Part shown: in pieces, positions 20,334 to 32,636 of the stretch | How positions within the stretch are numbered: the first letter of the stretch is position 1 | Layout: every line of letters starts with the position of its first letter | From: Platanthera guangdongensis | Taxonomy: Eukaryota; Streptophyta; Magnoliopsida; Asparagales; Orchidaceae | Direction of reading: 5' to 3' | Length of the DNA: 64,000 nt | Assembly: GCA_039583875.1 (NCBI GenBank) | Contig: CM077151.1 | Location: 116,516,609 to 116,580,608 of the forward strand | Translations under genes and position numbers: made by a program | Notes under the pieces: model-generated | What the model saw: only the letters and a program-made list of their open reading frames with translations | Database searches by the model: none | What the model was told of the DNA's origin: nothing

Positions 20334-21715
20334 CTCAAGACCAAGGTTTTTCAGTTTGGAGAATAAGTCATTTCGTCGAGCTCACTTCGACGAATTATCG
20401 AACTCCAATAGACGATCGTTGAGCTCACTTCGACGGATCGTCGAACTCCATTTGACGATCGCTGAGCTCAACTTCAACAAATCATCAAACTCCATTCGAC
20501 GATCTTCGAGCTCAGTTCGATGATCTTGACTCTAGTATTGATTCTCTATCTCTGAGCTAAGTTCGACGATAGTTGAGCTCAGATCGACGATCTTTGTTGC
20601 TGTATAAGTCCAAATCGCTGAGCTCAGTTCGACGATAGTGGAGCTCAGTTCGACGTTTTTCTGAAGAGTTAAATGTTTTTCAAGATTCAAATTCAAAACA
20701 GTTAAGGAGTTATTCTCAGCAATTAATTCAGAAGATCTTGTAGCCATTTTCATTTATTCTAGAGCAAGTTTCAAGGGATTATCAAGGAATGTTTCATTGG
20801 ACTTTCCCCCAGAAGACAATTACAATTAAGGATGTAATTAATGACAGGCTAACGGCTATTCTGGACAGTGGATCATTTCTATTCAGATACAAAGGAATAA
20901 AAGATAAGATTTTTGAATTCCTAAAAAGAAGAGAGTGCACAAGAAGAAGAGCAAAAAAAAAGATTCTCTGCAACAAATTTTCTCTGGAACAACATCTTTC
21001 TCAACAACAATCACTCAAGAGAAAAAGAAAATCTTTTTTGATTCAAGTGTTCAAGGCCATCATCATTCAAGACTCCAGACACCTCACATTTCAGTTGTTG
21101 CTGAAATCATCATTTGCTGGAGATCAATTTCTGAAGGCCTATCACCCTACTACAAAGCTTCATTTCCTGAACATCTCAAGAACTCATGGGGAGCTTTGAC
21201 AACATCAATATGCACATAGTCTTCTCAGCTGCTTTGAGAAAGAGAAGACTTCCATCACTCTCTCATCCCCACCTCTGTAAAGGGTTTTCAAACTCCCTTC
21301 AAAAGTTTGTGTTTGATTTTTGAGCACCTTATCAAAAGCTCATTGGTGGCAAGACACCTGATCAAAAATCTGGTTTGGTTTTTGAGCACCTTATCAAAAG
21401 CTCATTGGTACCTAGGACACCTGATCAACTCATACTGCAGTGGATTCCTACCTAGGGTGGTAGAAGAGTGGATGTACCCAAGTTTAGGGGAACCACTATA
21501 GCTCCTTGTGTCTTCTGGTTGCTTGTCTTTATTTTTGTTTCTGGATGTGATTGTTTTGTGATTAGGTTGCTCTGTGATTAGATAGGTTCTGTGATTAGAT
21601 TTATTATTTGCTTCCTTGTTCACTCAGATTACAACAACTGTTGTAAAAAGTTTTTAAGCACCATATACTCTATTCACCCCCCTCTAGAGTATATCAGATC
21701 TAGCTTGCACTTTCA
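20334..21715 (+). repeat. Element B 5' LTR, second part
   Basis: Continues the LTR from 610, ending CTTTCA. Matches 30754-32137 with many scattered substitutions, so B is clearly older than A. Palindrome array at 20375-20656 (3' copy 30793-31075). Confidence 0.9.
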
Positions 21716-21717
21716 AT

Positions 21718-21730
21718 TGGTATTAAATCC
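21718..21730 (+). other. Primer-binding site of B, degenerate
   Basis: TGGTATTAAATCC, two bases after the LTR. Compared with the TGGTATCAGAG of A, positions 7, 9 and 11 have changed, so priming would be weak. Confidence 0.75.
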
Positions 21731-21845
21731 AGGTTGGTTAAACATACCACACCTTGGTGGTTCCACAAGCTAACACCTGAACCCAAAGATTCCTAGTTAG
21801 ATCTGCTTTTTTAGATTTTGTTATTAGATTATTTCTTCACAAATC

Positions 21846-23861
21846 ATGGCCCAAAACAAAGATCATGCTAGCACCAGACTTCCAGTGTGCAATCTGTCTA
21901 AGTTTGCACTTTGGAAAGCAAGGATTAGACTATACATGAATTCTATTGATGAGGACATTTTTAATTCTGTTTTGACAGTTTGTCCAAGACCTCCAGAGAA
22001 CACAAGCACAAATGCTGTTCCACCTCCATCAGGAACAGATGCTGATATCAAGAAGTGGAAGGTAGCAGTTGCAAAGGCTATGAATATCTTAGCCCAGACC
22101 ATGTCTGATGACAAATTCCAAAAGGTGGCTGAATGCAACTCAGCAAAGGAAATCTGGGATAAGCTCTCTGAAATAGTCTCAGGATCTGCTGATGAAAGAA
22201 AAGACAAAAGATCTCACCTCATATCCCAATATGAGAACTTCAAGAAGGGAGAAGCTGAGTCAGTTGGAGATATGTATAATAGACTCAGTCTGATAGTCAA
22301 TGAACTCAAGACTCTGGACAAGGAGATCTCATTGACTGAGCTAAATGACAAAATCCTAATGTGCTTCCGAAGCACTTGGGACTCAAGAATCTGGCCAATC
22401 AAGGATGCTAGAAGTCTGAATGAGATCACCACAGAAGCTCTCTTAGGCAAGCTCAAATCTTATGAGCTGCTCATCAAAAATAGAGAAGAAGAGCAGAAGG
22501 CTGCCTCACCAGCCACTAGAAAGGAAAATACAATAGCTTTCAAAGCCACTGAAGATCAGCCTGAAGATAAAATCCCAGGCAATGATGAGCTACTTAGTCT
22601 GCTGGCCAAAAGATTTTACAAGATGGCCAGAAAGGACTTCAGAAAGAGATCACACAAAGAGCATGATAAGCCAAGGTATGATAAGTCAAATAATAAAGAA
22701 ATTGTTTGCTTTGGTTGCAGGAAACTAGGCCATATTGTGCCTAACTGTCCAGAAAACAAAAACAAGGACATAAGGGACAAGAAAGAAAGAAGAAAGGACA
22801 AAGAGTTCAAGAAGAATGGCAATGGCAAACCCTCCTCAAGCAAGAACAAACACACAAGGAAGGGATTTGTTGTTGAATCTTGGAGTGAAACTGAAGAAGA
22901 ATCAGAAGCTTCATCCAGCTCCAGTGATGATGAAGATGATGCTGAAGAGAAGGAGTTCTGCATGATGGCAATCAATGCCTCTCAACACAATTCAGATGCA
23001 GAAGAGTCAGAGTCAGACTCAGAGACTCAACTTGAAGAGGACCAGGTAATTAGTTTTTTTGATTTCAATTCTGAGGACTTTAAGTCTGAGTTTAAAGCAT
23101 TATGTTTAGACTTACTAAAATCTGAGAAGGAAATTATTTCTCTCAGAAATCAATTATCTGAACATAGTATCTTAAAGTCAGAAAACCTCAAACTTTCTGA
23201 GGAGTTGGAGTGCTGAAGGGAGCAGATAGCTTCACTGAAAGGTGAGCTAACAGAGGCCAAGAAGCTTGAAGAATCTTTTAATGGGAGAAGTATCAAGCTG
23301 ATGGACATCACAAGCACAGTGAACTCCAGATTCAATAGTACACTGGGCTTGGGTGCTTCATCCAGCCAACCTATAGTTCTAACAACCCCAATTAAGTTTA
23401 TTTCTGATAAAGGGAAGGGAGTTGTAGAGGTAGCTAGGAAAAATTCTGATCTACCTAAGAAAACCAAGTTCCAGCAGAAATCGTCGAACGGAGCTCGACG
23501 ATCGCCGAATGCAGATCGACGATCTCAGGCAAAATCGTCGAACTTAGGTCGACGATCTCCAATTCCTGAACTCTGCCACAGTCGACTGTCGAACGGAGCT
23601 CGACGATCTAACCCAAGATCGTCGAACACAGCTCAACGATCGTGGAACAGAGATCAGAGCTTTGGAAATTCTTTCAAGGGTAAATCAAAATCCAATCCTA
23701 GGTGTCCTTCATCCCAAAGCTTTAACCCTTATACTGAATGGATAATACCTCCAAGGAGATATCATCCTAAAGATTATGAGAGTCAACCAGGGATGTCATT
23801 TATTTCTGAGTTTAAAGGTTATCAACCTAGGCCCAAGGTAAACTGGGTCAAAAACAAGTGA
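21846..23861 (+). pseudogene. Element B gag
   Basis: Starts MAQNKDHASTRLPVCNLSKF, colinear with A's gag. One TGA at 23214-23216 falls in the coiled-coil-like part; the frame then continues to the normal stop at 23859-23861. The zinc knuckle reads CFGCRKLGHIVPNC near residue 287, with all four ligands kept. Acidic serine block and SSNGARRS repeats are present. The single nonsense mutation truncates Gag after about 456 residues. Confidence 0.9.
23478..23650 (+). repeat. Palindrome array inside B's gag reading frame
   Basis: Units such as TCGTCGAACGGAGCTCGACG encode SSNGARRS. Fewer copies than in A, with some decayed (AACTTAGGTCGACG, ACAGCTCAACG), yet still in frame. Confidence 0.85.
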
Positions 23862-23871
23862 ATTATTTTAT

Positions 23872-26800
23872 GTGCAGGTGAAGACCTATCCAATATCAAA
23901 CCAACAATGGTACTTGGATAGTGGGTGCTCAAAGCACATGACAGGAAACAAGGACAACCTCACATCCTTTAAATCCAAGCTTGGACCCAAAGTCATATTT
24001 GGTGATTCAAACTTTGGACAAACTAAAGGATATGGTGCAATCCAGATTGGGACAGTGACATTCAAAAAGGTAGCCTATGTGGAAGGACTGAAGCACAATT
24101 TGATAAGTATCAGTCAGCTATGTGATGAAGGCTACCAGGTGACTTTCAGCAAAGCCTTATGCAAGATCAAGTCAGAGGACAACACAACTGTGTTGACAGG
24201 TAAAAGAAAAGGTAACATCTATTTAGTAGATTTTCTTTCAACAGAAGTAGATATTTTCCAGTTTAATTCTGTTTGTAGACCTAATGTTTTATGGTATAAG
24301 AGACTAGGACATTTAAACCTTAGAACCATTGCTAGGCTATCCAAAGACAACCTTATTAGAGGACTACCTTCTGGCCCCTACAAGAAGGAAGGACTCTGCA
24401 GGGTTTGTCAATTAGGCAAGCAAACTAAAAATAGTTTCAAGTCACTTAATAAGAGTGATTCACCTAGGATTTTGTATCTATTACACATGGATCCTTTTGG
24501 ACCCATTACAGTACAAAGCCTAGGAGGGAAATCTTACACTTTAGTAGTTGTAGATGACTTCTCTACATTCACATGAGTGTTCTTTCTGAGGAAGAAGTCT
24601 GATAACATTAAGTGTTTGACAAAGTTTCTCAAATGTATACAGATTGAGTTCAATACTCACATTGCCTGAATCAGAAGTGATCATGGGATAGAGTTTGATT
24701 CTCTTCTTATGCAAGAGTTCTGTCAGAGTGAAGGGATCAGGCATACTTTCTCAGCTCCTAGAAATCCTCAACAAAATGGGGTAGCTAAAAGGAAAAATAG
24801 AACCCTTATTGAATCTGTCACTACATTGTTGTCAGATGTTCACCTTCCTCTATCTTTTTGGGCAGAGGCAGTGAACACCTCCAACTATGTGCTGAACAGA
24901 AGTTTAATATATAAACTAAAGGGCAAGACTCCCTATGAATTACTCAAAGGGAATAAACCTAAAGTTAATTATTTTAGAATTTTTGGTTGTATTTGTTATA
25001 TTCATAATAATGACGAGAGATATTTAGCACTGATGAAGGAGTGTTTCTGGGATACTCCATGATCAGTAAGGCTTATAGGGTTTATAATAAATCATTTCTT
25101 AAAATTAAAGAATCTGTTCACATATCATTTGATGAATCTAACATGTCTTTCAAGGAGAAGAATACTTCTACCATAGAACCTTTGCATGTACATTCTCTTG
25201 CTGAAGATTTGAATAGGTTACAGATTACTCAAAAAGAGGAAAGCAGTGAAGATAAAGAAAGCATTCAACATATTGTAGAGAAACAACTTGAAGAGCCATT
25301 TGTTGTACCACAAGAGGAAACAAGAACACAGGTTGGTGAACAATCAACACCCCCTGTTGATTTAGTAACATCAAGAGATCATCCAATTTCCCAAGTATTT
25401 GGAGACATCTCAGCTGGTGTGCAAACCAAAAATCAGGTCAACCAAAACCTGTTGCACACTTGCTTCCTATCTCAAATTGAACCTTAATCCGTTCAAGATG
25501 CATAGCAAGATCCACACTGGATCATTGCAATGCAAGAAGAGTTGCATCAATTTGAAAGGAACAAAGTTTGGGAACTAGTGCCAAGGCCTAAGGATCACTC
25601 CATTGTTGGAACAAAGTGGGTGTTCAGAAACAAATTGGATGATCACGGAGTAATTATAAGGAACAAGGCAAGACTAGTTGCTCAAGGATACTCTAAAGAA
25701 GAAGGAATAGATTATGACCAGTCTTTTGCACCAGTTGCAAGATTGGAAGCCATCAGAATCTTCTTAGCATATGCAGCACATAAAGGTTTCAAGTAATATC
25801 AGATGGATGTAAAGAGTGCCTTTCTAAATGGAGACATCAAAGAAGAAGTCTATGTCAGACAACCTCCAGGTTTTATCTCTCCAACCCATCCTGATTATGT
25901 TTTTAAATTGAACAAAGCATTATATGGTCTCAAGCAAGCTCCTAGAGCATGGTATGAGACCCTAACATGCTTCCTTCTGGAAAATGAATTCATAAGGGGT
26001 AGAGTAGACCAAACTCTTTTAACCCATAAGTCTCATACCCTACTAGTACAGATCCATGTAGATGATATTATTTTTGGCTCTACTGATTCAAATTTGTGTA
26101 GAAGGTTCTCCAACCTAATGCATTCTAAATTTGAAATGAGTAGCATGGGTGAGCTATCCTTCTTTCTAGGATTGCAAGTCAAACAACATGCTGAAGGCAT
26201 CTTTATTTCTCAAACCAAGTATGCAAAAGAATTGGTTAAGAAATTTGGTATGTCTGAAGCATCTTGTATGAAAACACATATGCCTACCAATACTGTATTG
26301 GATGCTGATGAACATGGGAAACCTGTTGATCAGACAACATATAGAGCAATGATTGGCTCTTTACTGTACCTTACAGCTAGTAGAACTGACATAATGTTTG
26401 CTACATGTATATGCGCTAGATTCCAAGTAAGCCCTAGAGAGTCACACCTAACATTAGTAAAAAGGATTCTCAGGTATGTTAAAAGTTGTCCAAATCTAGG
26501 TCTCTGGTATCCAAAAGATTCAGCATTTGAATTAACTGGATTTTCTGATGCTGATTATGCTGGATGCAGAATTGACAGGAAAAGCAACAGTGGAACTTGT
26601 CAGTTTCTTGGTGACAGACTTGTCTCTTGATTTTGCAAGAAACAAACTTCTTTGTCAACTTCAACTGCTGAAGCTGAATATATGGCTGCAGGCAGTTATT
26701 GTTCACAAATATTGTGGATTCAAAACCAACTCCTAGACTATGGCTACAACTTAGAGAAGTCTAAAATCTTTTGTGATAACACCAGTGCTATTTCTATAGC

Positions 26801-27008
26801 TCAAAATCCATTCCTCCATAGTAGGACAAAACACATAGAAATTAGGCATCACTTCTTAAGGGATAATGTTGAGAAGAATAAAATTGAACTTCAATATATC
26901 CCAACTGATTTGCAAAGGGGAGATATTTTCACCAAACCCTTGGATGAAAAGAAACACGCCTTCTTCCTAAATCAGTTAGGAATGTTAGATGGAGGAAGTC
27001 TAAAATAA
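23872..27008 (+). pseudogene. Element B pol
   Basis: Copia pol in the order protease (WYLDSGCSKHMTG), integrase, RT, RNase H, colinear with A. Lesions: TGA 24574-24576 (tryptophan in A), TGA 24667-24669 inside the integrase core, a short deletion with frameshift near 25029, TAA 25485-25487, TAG 25503-25505, TAA 25794-25796, TGA 26628-26630. The RT catalytic box reads HVDD instead of YVDD near 26056. Ends ...GMLDGGSLK with stop at 27006-27008. Non-functional. Confidence 0.92.
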
Positions 27009-27094
27009 TATCCAAGATTTTAAAACTCTAAAAATTGACCAAGACTAGGCAAACATCTTGATTTTTCTAGTGTCTAGAGTGTATTTCTGGTCTC

Positions 27095-27370
27095 TGAACT
27101 GCGCTCGACGATTTTCCCCTAGATCGTCGAATGGAGATCGACGCTTTCCGAAATCGTCGACCTGAGTTCAACGCTTCTCAGATAGTGTTCAACTATCTCT
27201 CCAGGTCAACGATCGTCGAACGACGCTCGACGATTTTGTTCTCTGAACTAACGTCAAACGGAGCTTGACGCTCTCCAATATCGTCGAACGGAGATCGACG
27301 ATATTGAAGACCTTTCAGATTCCTTTAGAAGCCCCGATCGTCGAACTGAGTTCAACGATCTTTCCTTTTC
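27095..27370. repeat. Palindrome array between B's pol and ORF3
   Basis: Copies of the inverted repeat (for example TCGTCGAACGGAGATCGACG) upstream of the ORF3 acceptor, in the same place as A's array at 5545-5815. Confidence 0.85.
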
Positions 27371-27483
27371 TGCGTCGAACCATAATATAAAATTCATTTT
27401 TTGGCTGTCGTTCTCTCTTTGCGACTTCGTTCTCTCTGCAAAAATTCTCTTTCCCTCCAAAACATCTCTACACTTGGTCATTT

Positions 27484-27501
27484 GTTTGTTGATTTTTGTA
27501 G
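27484..27501 (+). promoter_or_regulatory. Predicted 3' splice acceptor before B's ORF3
   Basis: GTTTGTTGATTTTTGTAG|GT with AG at 27500-27501, orthologous to A's acceptor. The first ATG used in A is ATA here, leaving the next in-frame ATG at 27538. Confidence 0.45.
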
Positions 27502-27537
27502 GTAACAATAGCCGTCTCAGTTGCCGTTCTAGCCGCA

Positions 27538-30453
27538 ATGAAGTTTGATGCAGGATTTGATATAGACATGGAGTCTTTCAGCACCAGTGATCAAGTCATT
27601 CAAGACATTCTAGAACTGTTCAAGGAGCAAAAATTAGCTACTATCATGTCCACCAGAATCAAACTACCTGCTGATGAGTTCAAGGAGTTGGTCTATACTG
27701 CCCTCAACCAGGACCAAAATACAGTTATTGGATCCATTTCTGGAACCCAGGTACCTCTGACACCTACCATTCTGACAGAGGTTTTTCAATTGAATTCTGG
27801 AGAGGATTCTGCTGAGTTGTCCGGAGAAGCATTTTCTGATTTACTTGCAAGAATGGGTCATTCAGATGCTAACCCTAGCAAACTGCTGAAAAACAATTTA
27901 GCTGTTGAATACAGGTTCTTAGCTGATGTAGTGGGAAAGGTTCTGTTGGCCAAGCATTCAGCACATGATACCATCTCCAGGTATCAGCTGTGCTTGATGG
28001 GAGCCTTAGTGGATAAGAAACAGTTAAATTGGGGAGAAATCTTCTTTGATTTGATTAAGAAGAAAATAAAAAAGTATTTTGTTAATTATGGAAGGATTCT
28101 AGGGCTGTTTCTTCATAACAGATGTCCTGCCCTGCTTGTATCAAATGGGATGCATATCAATGCCTCTAAGAGGCTGTCCTGTGCCCTCTTTGGCAAATGG
28201 GACAGACAGATAGTGAAGCCAGGCAGGCCCTCTGCAAGCACTACTTCAGGCACAAGGACTGTAATAGTCTCTTCCCCTCAAGTCTCTGCCCCTGCAGAAG
28301 ACTTGCCTGCTGTTTCTCCTCCTCCTCCTATTTAATATCCACCAGTCACCTCCACCACTCAAATTTCATCCACAATCATTATCTCAACCCCATCTCCAAC
28401 TTCAATTCCATCTCCAATCCCAACTCTTCCAATAACAGAAGAAATCCTCCATCCTTTACATCACTACCCTCACCCAGACATTAACACATCATCCCACATT
28501 CCATCTTTCACACTTCTAGATGATTCCTTCATGGATGATTCACCTTCATCCCCTCCTGATCTACCCTCCTCATCCACATCATATGAACAGCTTCTACAAG
28601 ATATCATTGATCAACCCTCCTTCACACCTTTTATCTCCATACCACTGTCTTCCATTTCCACAATCCCCACACCTCAACCTTCACTTCTACCATCCACCAG
28701 CTCTCCACCAACATCTCCAGTTGCTCCACCTCCATTCTCTACCTCTGCTCAAGTCCCTGCTGAGCATGTAGACATTCCAACCTTAGCTGACAAACTGTAT
28801 GAGCTGATAGCTCCCAGGCTTTCACTTCTGTTGGAGACCTCTTTGGCTCCACTCTTCAAGTCAGTTGCAGACTTATCTGCCAGGCTCTCCTCCATCTTTC
28901 CTCCTCAGGCAATCCCTTCCTTTGGGTGCCTTGATCCAACTCTCTCTGAATCTAGGCAGGGGGAGATGCCTCATAAATATGTTAGATTGCCTGCTGCTGC
29001 TGCTGCTGCTGTTCTCTCTTCAACTCAAGCTCCAGTTTCAACACCACCACAGGTTGCAGTTTTTTCAGTGGACCTCAGGTCCCTGCTTTCAATTTTTGAT
29101 TCAGTCTACTTCAGCTGCCTTCCAGAGCAAATTGCAGTTCAGCCATCAGAGGATCTCTCCAAGGCCATTGTGCCCTTTTCAAGCTGTGATACCATCATTA
29201 TTCATTCCTTTGTAAATTCAGTTTATGCTGCTGTCCCTACTGTCGCCCCTGCTGTTTTTGTTGCTGTTGAAAGCACTACTGCTACTCCTGCTGACAATAC
29301 TGTTACTGATGTTATTGCTGATACTGAAACTATTGTATCTGAAAGTAGTGTTTCTGAAACTGTTTTCTTTGAATATGTTGTTGCCCCAGTTACTGCTGTT
29401 ACTACTGCTGCTGCTACAACTTCTGCCAGTACTGTTTCTGATTCTACTGCTGCTGCTATAATTGCTGTCACTACTGTCTCATCTGCTCCAACCCAACAAC
29501 AGAAAGACTATCTGAAAAGGATTGATGCTTTATATGATGAACAAAGCTCTGAAAGTGATCAGTTCAGAACTGATTCTGATGATTCTTCTGCTACTATAGC
29601 CAGGAAAAGAAAAGCAAGAAGCAAAGCAATGAAAAGAGTTCCACCAGCTAAAGTCAAAGATACCAATGATATTCCCTATTATATTCTTCATTACTGCCAT
29701 ATAACTGAACACTGGATGCAATATTCCAAAAATCAACTAAAGGCTATGAAGAAGAAGAGGAAATATGAGAAAGGGTCCTCTCAGTTCCATCATCCTCCTC
29801 CACCTCCTCCTCCTGATGTAGGTGCAGGTGGTAGCTCTGCTGTTCATCCTTCTGCTAGAAGTCAAACCCCGTATCAGCCTCAAGGAAGATCTCAATAAAG
29901 GGGAAGCCAATCCAGAGGTTCTCAATCTAGGAGAGGAAATTATAGAGGAAACCAAAGGGAATTCCAAGTTTACTCCAAAGGCTATTCTAGACAGCATCCA
30001 TACTCAAGGGAAGGACAAGCTTCATCTGATACAACTTCAGGCCCTTTTCCCTACAAGTTGAAAGAATTAGTCTCATCTAGAGCTCCTCCAGATAAACCTT
30101 CCAACAGATATGAATCTCCAGTGCCTTTTGAGGATCCAGAGAATAATCCTACTGCATGGACTGCTAGAATGAAAGAATTAGCTGCCTTGGATCAAATTAA
30201 GAAAGCCAGAGAGCAAGGCAAGGACACCTCCATCATTACTACCTTGTCCGAACAAATAAAGAAGGAACTTGAAAGATATGCTTTCAGCAAGTTTTTTGAT
30301 TCTGAAATATACATGGAGCTGCACCCTGAAGCTGTGGTACCAAGGCCTAAACAACAGACATCTTTAGGTGCAGCTGATGACAGAAGATCAAAGAAAGAAG
30401 CTCTTAATCCAAATAGACAAATTAAACTTATAAAGAGCAAGGTGAAAGAATAA
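27538..30453 (+). pseudogene. Element B ORF3
   Basis: Colinear with A's ORF3 over its length. N-terminal domain MKFDAGFDIDMESFSTSD..., GTQVPLTPTILTEVFQL, VEYRFLADVVGKVLLAKHSA, YGRILGLFL. TAA at 28333-28335 and TAA at 29896-29898 interrupt an otherwise continuous frame. The disordered Ser/Thr/Pro/Val middle part has diverged much more than the ends. Basic stretch (RKRKARSKAMKR), proline run, SRGSQSRRGNYRGN and the C-terminal SNRYESPVPFEDPE block are conserved with A. Conservation of both ends argues for a selected function before decay. Confidence 0.85.
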
Positions 30454-30605
30454 TTCTGTAAGGTGACAATTATTCTGATTTCTGATCTGTCTGAGATATA
30501 TCTGTGCTTCTACAATGTCTTATTTATTGCATTTTTGCTTTGTATATTGTTGATTTGTATGATGTTTTTAATTTCTCGAATTTCTGTAAATAGTAATCCT
30601 AACCC

Positions 30606-30619
30606 AAATAGGGGGAGAT
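30606..30619 (+). other. Polypurine tract of B
   Basis: AAATAGGGGGAGAT immediately before the 3' LTR start TGTTCG. Confidence 0.85.
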
Positions 30620-32137
30620 TGTTCGAACACCCTATTACTAATTTGGGTCAGGATCACTATGTCTTTAGGAAACCTATTTTTGACCTCTTTATATAGATCT
30701 AAAGGTCAAATAGAATTGAGTCTAAGGGTTAGTAGTTAGGTTTGGAAGCTGCCCTCAAGACCAAGGTTTTTCAGTTTGGAGACTAAGTCATTTCGTCGAG
30801 CTCACTTCGACGAATCGTCGAACTCCAATCGACGATCGTTGAGCTCACTTCGACAGATCGTCGAACTCCATTCGACGATCGCTGACCTCAACTTCAACAA
30901 ATCGTCGAACTCCATTCGACGATCTTCGAGCTCAGTTCGACGATCTTGACTCCAGTATTGATTCTCTATCTCTGAGCTCAGTTCGACGATAGTTGAGCTC
31001 AGATCGACGATCTTTGTTGCTGTATAAGTCCAAATCGCTGAGCTCAGTTCGACGATAGTGGAGCTCAGTTCGACGTTTTTCTGAAGAGTTAAATGTTTTT
31101 CAAGATTCAAATTCAGAACAGTTAAGGAGTTATTCTTAGCAATTAATTCAGAAGATCTTGTAGCCATTTTCATTTATTCTGGAGCAAGTTTCAAGGGATT
31201 ATCAAGGAATGTTTCATTGGACTTTCCCCCAGAAGACAATTGCAATTAAGGATGTAATTAATGACAGGCTAACGGCTATTCTGGACAGAGGATCATTTCT
31301 ATTCAGAGACAAAGGAATAAAAGATAAGATTTTTGAATTCCTGACAAGAAGAGAGTGCACAAGAAGAAGAGCAAAAAAAAAAGATTCTCTGCAACAACTT
31401 TTCTCTGGAACAACAACTTTCTCAACAACAATCACTCAAGAGAAAAAGAAAATCTTTTTTGATTCAAGTGTTCAAGGCCATCATCATTCAAGACTCCAGA
31501 TACCTCACATTTCAGCTATTGCTGAAATCATCATTTGCTGGAGATCAATTTCGAAAGGCCTATCACCCTACTGCAAAGCTTCATTTCTTGAACATCTCAA
31601 GAACTCAGGGGGAGCTTTGACAACATCAATATCCACATAGTCTTTTCAGCTGCTTTGAGAAAGAGAAGACTTCCATCACTCTCTCATCCCCACCTCTGTA
31701 AAGGGTTTTCAAACTCCCTTCAAAAGTTTGTGTTTGGTTTTTGAGCACCTTATCAAAAGCTCATTGGTGGAAAGACACCTGATCAAAAAATCTGGTTTGG
31801 TTTTTGAGCACCTTATCAAAAGCTCATTGGTGCCCAGGACACCTGATCAACTCATCCTGCAGTGGATTCCTACCTAGGGTGGTAGAAGAGTGGATGTACC
31901 CAAGTTTAGGGGAACCACTATAGCTCCTTGTGTCTTCTGGTTGCTTGTCTTTATTTTTGTTTCTGGCTGTGATTGTTTTGTGATTTGGTTGCTCTGTGAT
32001 TAGATAGGTTCTATGATTAGATTTATTATTTGCTTCCCTGTTCACTCAGATTACAACAACTGTTGTAAAACGTTTTTAAGCACCATATACTCTATTCACC
32101 CCCCTCTAGAGTATATCATATCTAGCTTGAACTTTTA
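30620..32137 (+). repeat. Element B 3' LTR
   Basis: 1518 bp, TGTTCGAACACCC...CTTTTA; the final CA has become TA. Palindrome array at 30793-31075. Followed by GTTCC, the right target duplication in C's gag. Confidence 0.9.
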
Positions 32138-32636
32138 GTTCCGATATCGTGAACATGACTTCCCTCTGCTCTAGCTTCTTTCTTCCTTCCGTCCTCGACT
32201 CTTGCTCCTGCCTCTCCCCCTGGATTCCGTAAACAGAACATCAGCACGTGATGAAGAGCTTTTCGTCCCTTGAGACTTCCGTCTCACCTCTTCGTTCAAG
32301 ATCCCACTCTTGGCGATCTCCATCGTGATAATCCCCTGGGGTGAAGAGTTGATCAGTGCAATCCTGACCATCTCCCAAGAGTCCGGAAGGGACTTCAACA
32401 GCGACAGCGTATTGAACTCATCCTCAAATGTCACCTTCATCGCCGTCAACTGATCAATGATTCCTTGGAACTCATTGACATGATCCATGATCGGTGAGCC
32501 TTCCCGGTAGCGGAACTCTCCAAACATCGTCAGCAAAGCCAGCTTGTTGATGCCAGTGCTCTTGGCATACAACGTTTCCAGAGTTCTCCACAGCTCCTTC
32601 GCATCAGTGATGCTAGCCACGTGGTTATAGACATTC
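32138..32636 (-). pseudogene. Element C gag, middle part
   Basis: Minus strand from 32636 downward: VYNHVASITDAKELWRTLET, LYAKSTGINKLALLTMFGEF, VNEFQGIIDQLTAMKVTFED, LKSLPDSWEMVRIALINSSP, then an Arg/Ser-rich linker (RGRGRSKSRGRK) leading to the zinc knuckle at 476. Standard copia gag. No stop within 32171-32620. Bounded by D on one side and B on the other. Confidence 0.9.

Larger units (their letters stand above)
477..32137 (+). mobile_element. Element B: Sirevirus-like copia retrotransposon with third ORF
   Basis: Complete LTR element, about 11.9 kb once inserted A (611-20328 plus one CTGCC copy) is removed. Order: 5' LTR (477-610, 20334-21715), PBS, gag, pol, palindrome spacer, ORF3, PPT, 3' LTR (30620-32137). 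LTR lengths agree (1516 and 1518 bp). It sits in the gag of C with a 5-bp duplication GTTCT (472-476) / GTTCC (32138-32142), one mismatch. Sirevirus-like because of the gag size, protease start WYLDSGCSKHMTG, PPT AAATAGGGGGAGAT directly before TGTT, and palindrome arrays in the LTR. Pol carries many stops, so it cannot move by itself. Confidence 0.88.
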
